Program-made: the position numbers and the translations under genes
The notes under the pieces: generated by a model
Databases searched by the model: none
Told to the model about the DNA's origin: nothing
Seen by the model: the letters and a program-made list of their open reading frames with translations, nothing else
Shown: in pieces, positions 13,468 through 19,254 of the stretch
How the letters are laid out: the number at the start of each line of letters is the position of its first letter
Position numbering within the stretch: the first letter of the stretch is position 1
DNA from: an uncultured Dialister sp.
GTDB lineage: Bacteria; Bacillota; Negativicutes; Veillonellales; Dialisteraceae
Reading direction: 5' to 3'
NCBI GenBank assembly: GCA_900759415.1
Contig: CAAEVC010000160.1
Coordinates: 1-19,254 of the forward strand
Length of the DNA: 19,254 nucleotides

Positions 13468-15417
13468 TTACAGGTCCAGGTTTGTTACTTCCTTGGCATG
13501 TTCTTCGATGAATTTTCTTCTCGGTTCTACCTTGTCACCCATGAGGATGGTGAAGAGCCGGTCCGCTTCAATGGCATCGGTAAGCTCTACTTTCAGCATG
13601 ACCCGCTGTTCCGGATTCATTGTGGTTTCCCAGAGCTGATGCGGATCCATTTCACCAAGACCTTTGTATCGCTGGATGACGCATCCGTCTCTTCCGATTT
13701 CATCCAGTACCTTATTCTGTTCATCATCGCTGTAAGTGTAGTACTTCTGACGGCCTTTCTTGATCTGGTAAAGCGGCGGCTGAGCGATGTATACATGGCC
13801 TTCAGTAACGAGAGGTTTCATGTAACGATAGAAGAAGGTGAGAAGGAGGGTACGGATATGAGCGCCGTCCACGTCCGCATCGGTCATGATGATGATTTTG
13901 TAATATCTCAGTTTGGTAATATCGAAATCTTCACCGACTCCTGTACCAAATGCAGTGATCATAGTGCGGATAGCATCAGAATTCAGGACCTTGTCCAGTC
14001 TTGCCTTTTCTACATTCAGGATTTTACCGCGAAGTGGAAGGATGGCCTGATAGCGGCGGTCACGGCCGGATTTTGCAGAGCCCCCTGCCGAGTCCCCTTC
14101 GACGATGTAGATTTCTGTAAATTTAGGATCTTTTTCCGTACAGTCTGCCAGTTTTCCCGGAAGGCCTGATACTTCCAGCGCATTCTTTCTTCTTGTCAGT
14201 TCTCTGGCACGGCGGGCCGCTTCTCTTGCCCGGCTGGCAGTGATACCTTTTTCTACGATTGCCTTGGCTTCCTGGGGATGTTCTTCCAGATAGTTGTGAA
14301 GCCCTTCAGAAACAATGTTATCTACAATAGATCTGACTTCCTGATTTCCCAGCTTTGTCTTCGTCTGTCCTTCGAACTGGGGATCCGGTACTTTGACGGA
14401 AATGACACAGGTGAGCCCTTCACGAACATCGTCGCCTGTAAGATTTCCATCATTAGGCTTCAGGATACCGCTCTTTCTTGCATAATCATTGATGACTCTT
14501 GTAAGAGCAGTACGGAATCCTGCCAGATGGGTGCCCCCTTCGATTGTATTGATATCGTTGACGAAGGTATACATGTTTTCACTGTATCCGGTCTGATACT
14601 GCATGGCAATATCGACGATAATTCTTTCCTTTTCCCCTTCAAAAGCAACGACACCTGGATCAACAAGATCTTTGCCTTCGTTCAGGAACTGTACGAATTC
14701 AGTAATACCGCCGGCATAGTGGAATACATCCTGGTGAGAAGCGCCGTCTCTTTCATCAGAAAGAGTAATGGTAAGGCCCTTATTCAGGAAAGCCAGTTCC
14801 CGCATGCGGATCTTCAGGGTTTCATAATCAAAATCAATGCCTTCCTTGAAGATTTCAATATCCGGTTTAAAAGTGACAGAAGTGCCGGTTTCATCGGTTT
14901 CCCCGTAAGTCTTCATGGATTCTGTGACATCGCCTCTTGAAAGCTTCATTTCATGATAAGCGCCTTCTCTTCTGACTACCACTTTCATCCATTCAGAAAG
15001 AGCATTAACAACAGAAATACCGACACCGTGAAGGCCGCCGGAAATAGGATAGCCATCGCCGCCGAATTTACCACCTGCATGGAGCACAGTCAGAACGACT
15101 TCCATCGCCGGTTTCCCGGTTTCATGAAGGCCGGTCGGAATACCACGGCCGTTATCGGTCACCGTACAGCTGCCATCATCATTCAGAGTCACTTCGATAT
15201 GAGTGCAGTAGCCTGCCAGCGCTTCATCGATACTGTTATCCACCACTTCATACACCAGATGATGAAGACCACGGGCTGAAGTCGACCCGATATACATCCC
15301 CGGACGAAGGCGGACTGCTTCTAATCCTTCCAGTACTCGTATATCCTTGGCGCCATAATCCTTCTTGCCGTTCTCTTCCGCATGGCGCGCCTGGATTTCA
15401 TGAATTTCTTCAGACAT
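13468..15417 (-). CDS. gyrB: DNA gyrase subunit B
   Basis: A 649-residue ATPase subunit of DNA gyrase, which introduces negative supercoils with GyrA. The GHKL ATPase domain shows EVVDNSIDEA (57-66, catalytic E57 and Mg-binding N61), DNGRGIP (88-94) and GGLHGVG (127-133). The TOPRIM part shows EGDSAGG (440-446) and DADVDGAH (513-520), then IQRYKGLGEM (581-590). SAKSGRDRRYQAILPLRGK is the GyrB form of the motif; ParE usually has QARDR and a different sequence after GKILN. The length fits GyrB without the Gram-negative insert. ATG at 15417 is chosen because AAGGAG lies six bases upstream and alignment starts there. Upstream in-frame codons cross the promoter. Confidence 0.97.
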   Translation of the reverse strand: MSEEIHEIQARHAEENGKKDYGAKDIRVLEGLEAVRLRPGMYIGSTSARGLHHLVYEVVDNSIDEALAGYCTHIEVTLNDDGSCTVTDNGRGIPTGLHETGKPAMEVVLTVLHAGGKFGGDGYPISGGLHGVGISVVNALSEWMKVVVRREGAYHEMKLSRGDVTESMKTYGETDETGTSVTFKPDIEIFKEGIDFDYETLKIRMRELAFLNKGLTITLSDERDGASHQDVFHYAGGITEFVQFLNEGKDLVDPGVVAFEGEKERIIVDIAMQYQTGYSENMYTFVNDINTIEGGTHLAGFRTALTRVINDYARKSGILKPNDGNLTGDDVREGLTCVISVKVPDPQFEGQTKTKLGNQEVRSIVDNIVSEGLHNYLEEHPQEAKAIVEKGITASRAREAARRARELTRRKNALEVSGLPGKLADCTEKDPKFTEIYIVEGDSAGGSAKSGRDRRYQAILPLRGKILNVEKARLDKVLNSDAIRTMITAFGTGVGEDFDITKLRYYKIIIMTDADVDGAHIRTLLLTFFYRYMKPLVTEGHVYIAQPPLYQIKKGRQKYYTYSDDEQNKVLDEIGRDGCVIQRYKGLGEMDPHQLWETTMNPEQRVMLKVELTDAIEADRLFTILMGDKVEPRRKFIEEHAKEVTNLDL

Positions 15418-15507
15418 AGAACACTCCTTAACCAAAAAAATACAGTGATCAGTCATGGACCACTGCCATACATACCTGCTATATTTATATACATTATATA
15501 TGTATGT

Positions 15508-15536
15508 ATTATACCATAAATCTCCGGAAATCTCAC
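15508..15536 (-). promoter_or_regulatory. gyrB promoter
   Basis: On the minus strand GTGAGA (15536-15531, four of six consensus bases), a 17-base spacer ending in TGG (extended -10) and TATAAT (15513-15508). It gives a leader of about 85 bases. This leader contains alternating ATAC/ATAT stretches that could respond to supercoiling, which is only a suggestion. Confidence 0.75.
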
Positions 15537-15553
15537 ATATTTTCCGTATAAGA

Positions 15554-15591
15554 AAAAGAGCTGTCACCAAATGAATGCCAACAGCTCTTTT
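15554..15591 (-). terminator. Terminator of the toxin-immunity locus
   Basis: AAAAGAGCTGT (15554-15564) pairs with ACAGCTCTTTT (15581-15591), an 11-bp stem with a 16-base loop. On the minus strand TTTTTCTT follows. It separates the immunity genes from the gyrB promoter. Confidence 0.85.
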
Positions 15592-15695
15592 CCGTTATCC
15601 CATCACATAAAACTTACGATGAGACTTTTTACATTCCAATCAGACATGAAAATTACCCTGCCACAGATTTTCCCTGATTAGTCACACATAATATT

Positions 15696-16091
15696 CTAAG
15701 AATTCCAAAAGACATACATCAGCACATATATCAATGTAATGAAAACAATCCCTATTAATCCTATTTTAGTTTCATAGCCATATTTCCAGTCTTTAGGGTT
15801 AACCCGGTGACGTATAAAATGTATCACTGCCATTGATACTAAACATCCCAATAACAATAGACCGTTCGCATACAAATCAAACACTCCAGAAAATATCCCT
15901 ATATCAGATAAAAGATTATACATGATTTCTAAGAGTATCCATACAACAAATATGTTACGAAATAAAGAATTAGTATGACCCATCAAAAACTTTTCACGGT
16001 CCGATAGATTTATTTTTAAAATGAACGTCTTAATAATCCAGCAGCAAGCTATAAGCAGGAATACATCGTATATGACGTCAATTCTATTCAT
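15696..16091 (-). CDS. Four-helix membrane protein, putative immunity protein 3
   Basis: A 131-residue protein with four hydrophobic helices (about 8-24, 45-62, 72-92, 108-128). It is a clear paralogue of the products at 16207 and 17192. Shared marks are IKTFILKINLSDREKF near the first loop, a H(T/S)N site after it, GIFSG between helices 2 and 3, and PKDWKYGYETKIG before helix 4. Start with AGGAGAGGA seven bases upstream. The start codon lies inside the end of a short relic frame (16084-16206). I infer immunity against a membrane-acting toxin from position and membrane topology; no biochemical family is recognised. Confidence 0.7.
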   Translation of the reverse strand: MNRIDVIYDVFLLIACCWIIKTFILKINLSDREKFLMGHTNSLFRNIFVVWILLEIMYNLLSDIGIFSGVFDLYANGLLLLGCLVSMAVIHFIRHRVNPKDWKYGYETKIGLIGIVFITLIYVLMYVFWNS

Positions 16092-16206
16092 AATCAGTCC
16101 TCTCCTCTACTTCCATGATTGATTCTAAAGGAGCAGATATTTGCTTATTTTTCCTCTTCGTTGTGCCAATGTTTACATTTTTTTGTAAATCAATAGTAGC
16201 AGTCCA
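16084..16206 (-). pseudogene. 40-codon relic, possible toxin tail
   Basis: An open frame with no start codon, directly after the stop of the immunity-2 gene and in its frame. It reads WTATIDLQKNVNIGTTKRKN and ends in ESIMEVEERTDYE. Its TAG stop overlaps the start of immunity gene 3 (ATGAATAG), the same kind of junction as between toxin 1 and immunity 1. It may be the last part of the toxin once paired with immunity 3. Weak evidence, because 40 codons can stay open by chance. Confidence 0.4.
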
Positions 16207-16596
16207 TTACCTAAAAATATACATCAGCACAAATATTAATATCATGAACATGATCCCCATGAATCCCATTTGAGTTCCATAACGATATTTCCAGTCTTTA
16301 GGGCCAAACCGATGACGAATATAACATATACCTGCCATTGATATTAAACAGCTTGATAATAATAAACCGTTCACATGCAAGTAATACACCCCTGAAAATA
16401 TACCGATTTCAGATAAGAGGATATACGTGACTTCTGCCAGTATGGATAAAACAAGTGCGTTACGAACAAAAGGATTGGAGTGTTCTATCCAGAATTTTTC
16501 ATCTTTCGATGGATTGATCTTAAAAAAAAACGTCTTAATAAGCCAGAAGAAAAACACAAGTAAGAACGCATCACTCATGAATCCATTTCTATACAT
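16207..16596 (-). CDS. Four-helix membrane protein, putative immunity protein 2
   Basis: A 129-residue paralogue of the product at 15696, most alike among the three (DNA similarity is visible along much of the gene). Four hydrophobic helices. IKTFFFKINPSKDEKF, EIGIFSGVYYL and GPKDWKYRYGTQMGF repeat the family marks. It begins two bases after the stop of the decayed toxin tail, so translation was probably coupled to it. Immunity role inferred as for its paralogues. Confidence 0.72.
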   Translation of the reverse strand: MYRNGFMSDAFLLVFFFWLIKTFFFKINPSKDEKFWIEHSNPFVRNALVLSILAEVTYILLSEIGIFSGVYYLHVNGLLLSSCLISMAGICYIRHRFGPKDWKYRYGTQMGFMGIMFMILIFVLMYIFR

Positions 16597-16598
16597 AA

Positions 16599-17152
16599 TT
16601 ATTTTTCGCCTTCCATTTCATTATTTTTCTTGGGGGAAGACATAGAGTCCTCCTCATTTTTCTTCCATTCTATCTTGATATCCTCTACATACTTCTTGGT
16701 AAGAGCTGTAGTCGCTACACTAGAGGCGATTCCCACATAAGTTCCTCCCATCCATACTCCCACTGCTACGCCAACAATTCCTGCAGAAATAGGTAATGTA
16801 TCATAAGCATCTGCCTTTATCGATGTCTCTCCTGAATGATACCGACTATGATTTTCTACTACAGATTTCAAATAGCTAATACCACCCCATACCATAGAGG
16901 CATTATTACCTATATTACGTCCTATTGCATCAGCATCTAAACGACTGAAACCATATTGTGCCTCAAGCCAATTTGAAGACATCCATGAAACTGTACCAGT
17001 CGCAGCAATTTCTGCACTCTTATCCAGCACCACATCACGAATAGCTTGCTTGGCATCCTTATCAGATAACTGGCAGTAACAGTACTTCCTCTGTAGCTGG
17101 TGATGCTGCTGTTTTCTTTCTCTTTACCGGCATACCGGCTTTGGTTTAACAT
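16599..17152 (-). pseudogene. Decayed second toxin: CdiA-type tail joined to haemagglutinin relic
   Basis: From 17068 down to 16772 this copies 17724-18020 at DNA level (about 13 mismatches in 297 bases by eye, no gaps). It encodes the SDKDAKQAIRDVVLDKSAE...ISAGIVGVAVG region of toxin 1. The last ~45 residues differ completely (VWMGGTYVGIASSVATTAL...EMEGEK). In-frame reading upstream ends at a TAA (17126-17124) with no ATG. A GTG at 17033 could give 144 residues. Just upstream in another frame is MLNQSRYAGKEKENSSITSY followed by RGSTVTA, reminiscent of filamentous-haemagglutinin repeats. It looks like a recombined, frameshifted cassette, though a 144-residue product is not excluded. Confidence 0.65.
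16772..17068. repeat. 297-bp direct repeat, copy 2 (toxin tail)
   Basis: Direct repeat of 17724-18020 with equal length and about 96 per cent identity by eye. Both edges are sharp: the right one at CTTATCAGATA, the left one at CAACAATTCC, beyond which the two toxins differ. Confidence 0.9.
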
Positions 17153-17191
17153 ATACGCTCTTCACCACACGCATGTATTGTTAACATCCGG

Positions 17192-17578
17192 TCAATCAAA
17201 GATATATATTAGAATCATCAATATAGTTAAACCAATAACACCTTCTATTCCAAGTTTTGTTGTTTCTACATATTTCCAATCTTTAGAGCCATATTTGCAT
17301 CTTTTGTATAATATAAAAATACTAACAATATAAAAAATAAAAAAAATAGAATACACTGCAGCTGAATAAAGTCTTCCATCAAAAAGACCTAAATCACTCC
17401 CTATCAGATATAATATTTCGAATATTATAAGAAGCACAATTCCCACTCGTATCCATGTATATGAATGCTCAATAATAAATAATTCTTTATCTGATAAGTC
17501 TTTTTTTAAGATAAATGTTTTTATTATATATAAGCCAAGCATAAACATGAGTGCATCATACAAAATTGAATGAACCAT
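17192..17578 (-). CDS. Four-helix membrane protein, putative immunity protein 1
   Basis: A 128-residue protein with four helices (about 4-22, 44-62, 72-92, 108-126). It is the most divergent and most AT-rich of the three paralogues but keeps IKTFILKKDLSDKELF, IEHS, SDLGLFDG and GSKDWKYVETTKLG. The stop of toxin 1 and this ATG overlap (TGATG). A GTG one codon upstream is also possible. The tight coupling to a toxin with a membrane segment suggests an integral-membrane immunity protein, as known for some CDI toxins that dissipate the membrane potential. That role is inferred. Confidence 0.75.
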   Translation of the reverse strand: MVHSILYDALMFMLGLYIIKTFILKKDLSDKELFIIEHSYTWIRVGIVLLIIFEILYLIGSDLGLFDGRLYSAAVYSIFFIFYIVSIFILYKRCKYGSKDWKYVETTKLGIEGVIGLTILMILIYIFD

Positions 17579-18843
17579 CACTTACCTTGCCTCTTTTCAT
17601 TTTGCTCATCTCGTTGCCATTCATTTTTCTTTTGTTCAACATATATTGTTGCCGCCCCACTAGCAGCCAGAGCACCGCCCAAAGCACCCGGAGCATAACC
17701 TAATGCACCACCTACCGCTGCACCAACAATTCCTGCAGAAATAGGTAATGTATCATAAGCATCTGCCTTGATTGCTGTCTCCCATGAATGATAACGACGA
17801 TGATTTTCTACTACAGATTTCAAATAGCTAATACCACCCCATACCGTAGAGGCATTATTACCTATATTACGTCCTATTGCATCAGCCTCTGAACGACTGA
17901 AACCATATTGTGCCTCAAGCCAATTTGAAGACATCCATGAAACTGTACCAGTCGCAGCAATTTCCGCACTCTTATCCAGCACCACATCACGAATAGCCTG
18001 ATTGGCATCCTTATCAGATAAAGGAATCTCCGGTAATATATCATTCTCTACCAGCGATTCAGAATCTTGCATAGCAGATTCTTCTTCACCAGCTCCACTT
18101 TCATAAATATCGCCTTCCGGTTCCTGATGATCATCTGCTTTTGTATCTTCATTCGCTTGATCGGCATCAAAGGTTCCATTGATTGCTGCAATGAGATCTT
18201 TTAGACTGTTATTCTTCGTGGCACTTCCCGCTACACTAGCGCCAATCTGACCATTTCCAGATACCAGTTCCGATGCGATTCCGCCCACTATGGAACTCAT
18301 CCATTGCATAGTGGCAGGGTCACCTTTAGAAACTTTCCGGATTTCACTTTCAAGCATTTTATTTACCGTAGCAGAAGTAGCACCAGAGATAAAATCGCCA
18401 CTGCTCAGCTTGCTCATAATACCGCCTGTCAGTGCATGCATGGCCGTCTTTTTAGCGCCATCCTTCATATCATGGATTGCATTATAAGCAATCTTCCCAA
18501 AGAGCCCTGCCAGTTCCTGTCTTTCTTCAACTTTCGTCTTATCAAAGATTTCGGATAGCTGATTCAGGCTGTTCTTCGTATCCCGGTTGAGTCCCGTTAT
18601 AGCCTGCTTCTGTTTTTCTTTATCCGTGATTGTAATGGGACCTTTTGCCACAGCAGATTTTGTGACAGAGAAAGCTTTTTCTTTACTTCCTGTAGAAACA
18701 GCAGGAGTGACGCCTCTCTCATTGTATCTGGCATTTTTATCTCTATTGAAAGAGAGCCCCATGCCGCTTCCTTTATACTCTGCCTTATTTTTCTGTTTCC
18801 CAGCTGAATTTTCCGGTGGTAAGGGTGTTTTTAGTTCAGTCAT
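17578..18843 (-). CDS. CdiA-type haemagglutinin C-terminal toxin module (toxin 1)
   Basis: A 421-residue protein without signal peptide or TPS secretion domain. Residues 60-212 match what I know as the pre-toxin part of CdiA/haemagglutinin proteins: KGPITITD (67-74), LNRDTKNS (85-92), IFDK (99-102), HALTGGIM (136-143), DPATMQWMSSIVGGIA (175-190) and a terminal SATKNN (207-212), equivalent to the VENN boundary. Then comes an acidic linker (224-275) and a variable domain (276-421) with SSNWLEAQYGFSR (305-317). A glycine zipper, GIVGAAVGGALGYAPGALGG (371-390), could insert in a membrane. The start at 18843 has only a weak GAGAAG upstream. Probably an orphan or displaced cassette of a larger cdiA. 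Contact-dependent inhibition is inferred. Confidence 0.7.
   Translation of the reverse strand: MTELKTPLPPENSAGKQKNKAEYKGSGMGLSFNRDKNARYNERGVTPAVSTGSKEKAFSVTKSAVAKGPITITDKEKQKQAITGLNRDTKNSLNQLSEIFDKTKVEERQELAGLFGKIAYNAIHDMKDGAKKTAMHALTGGIMSKLSSGDFISGATSATVNKMLESEIRKVSKGDPATMQWMSSIVGGIASELVSGNGQIGASVAGSATKNNSLKDLIAAINGTFDADQANEDTKADDHQEPEGDIYESGAGEEESAMQDSESLVENDILPEIPLSDKDANQAIRDVVLDKSAEIAATGTVSWMSSNWLEAQYGFSRSEADAIGRNIGNNASTVWGGISYLKSVVENHRRYHSWETAIKADAYDTLPISAGIVGAAVGGALGYAPGALGGALAASGAATIYVEQKKNEWQRDEQNEKRQGK
17724..18020. repeat. 297-bp direct repeat, copy 1 (toxin tail)
   Basis: Encodes about residues 275-377 of toxin 1. Direct partner of 16772-17068, same orientation, about 700 bases apart end to end. 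Confidence 0.9.
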
Positions 18844-18874
18844 ACCAACTTCTCAAAAGTTACCACTGTTCAGA

Positions 18875-19254
18875 TTACGGATATAACCCCTGCTGTTTTA
18901 ATTCTTCGATTCGTGGCTGAGCTTTCTCCCTTAACTTTACATATTCTTTCCGCTCCTGTTTACTCAAATCAGATTCACTGTGGATAACAGTAAACTGATC
19001 GCCATATGGCTCATATTTTTCAATCGTTTTATATAGTTCCCTGGCATCTTTTTCGGGAATATTGGGGTTCTGCAATAAGGTAATATGAAAGGGATCTGCC
19101 TGAATGATCCAAAAACCATTCCGCCCATACACATAAAAGGTTTTATATTGATAAAACTTTCCCATTTCAACTTCATAGTCATACACATTTTCATCAAGAG
19201 GGGTCAGCCAGAATCCAGTTGTATTTGGATTCTGTATTTCTGGCTGTGTATCTC
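18875..19254 (-). CDS. Unknown protein, 5' part beyond the window
   Basis: An open frame from the right edge to 18875, 125 codons visible and no stop, so the gene starts outside the window. It is rich in aromatic residues (FWLTPLDENVYDYEVEMGKF, YQYKTFYVYGRNGFWIIQAD) and then becomes a charged helical C-terminus ending in EELKQQGLYP. Not recognised. It lies 31 bases upstream of toxin 1 in the same orientation, so it is likely co-transcribed. It could be a separate conserved protein or the immunity protein of an upstream cassette. A GTG at 19186 could be an internal start, but the frame continues open beyond it. Confidence 0.7.
   Translation of the reverse strand, partial: DTQPEIQNPNTTGFWLTPLDENVYDYEVEMGKFYQYKTFYVYGRNGFWIIQADPFHITLLQNPNIPEKDARELYKTIEKYEPYGDQFTVIHSESDLSKQERKEYVKLREKAQPRIEELKQQGLYP

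Noticed and set aside
13411..14940. Plus-strand open frames opposite gyrB
   Set aside because: Antisense to intact GyrB motifs.
15418..15570. N-terminal extension of gyrB by 51 codons
   Set aside because: The extension crosses the gyrB promoter and has no family similarity; a good ribosome site supports the start at 15417.
1..19254. CRISPR arrays, transposases, integrases, rRNA
   Set aside because: None seen. The repeats present are few, long and not regularly spaced, and no recombinase motif was found.

Overview
The window looks like a chromosome segment of a diderm Firmicute of the Negativicutes, perhaps Dialister or a related Veillonellaceae. This is inference. It rests on the style of the gyrB product (649 residues, without the long insert typical of Gram-negative GyrB), on a CdiA/filamentous-haemagglutinin-type toxin locus that presupposes an outer membrane, and on moderate GC content with strong sigma-A-like promoters. 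No database was consulted. Except for one two-gene operon (9410-11689), every gene lies on the minus strand.

Left part (1-800): an ArsR-family repressor gene with a consensus promoter. Its leader carries a 21-codon ORF that ends one base before the arsR start. Between 801 and 8399 lies an 11-gene operon, joined mostly by ATGA overlaps, for an Mrp-type cation/proton antiporter. Its order is E-F-G, then two short proteins matching the C-terminal parts of MrpA (MbhD- and MbhE-like), then B-C-D, a second and a third MrpD-like subunit, and a two-helix protein between the last two. This is the gene order of the antiporter module of archaeal Mbh/Mbs complexes, but without hydrogenase or reductase genes. 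Upstream are a terminator-like hairpin in the probable mrpE leader and a perfect 28-bp palindrome.

Middle (8980-13470): a His-Gln tRNA operon with a clear promoter and terminator. Then, on the plus strand, a cyclodeaminase-family gene and a CLC chloride/proton exchanger gene, and after them a membrane protein of unknown function. The two long gaps near 11.7-12.25 kb and 12.95-13.45 kb are packed with a dispersed intergenic repeat. Its best-conserved part, about 115 bp with a long hairpin, occurs at 12128 and 13308. gyrB follows.

Right part (15.5-19.25 kb): an AT-richer locus that reads as a polymorphic-toxin/immunity cassette array. A 421-residue protein has the pre-toxin region of CdiA-type haemagglutinins (ending in a TKNN motif), an acidic linker and a C-terminal domain with a glycine-zipper membrane segment. 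It overlaps a four-helix membrane protein, presumably its immunity protein. A second, decayed copy of the toxin tail with a different last ~45 residues precedes a second four-helix paralogue. A 40-codon relic precedes a third. A partial gene of unknown function runs off the right edge. I regard this toxin array with its integral-membrane immunity family as the most interesting system in the window.
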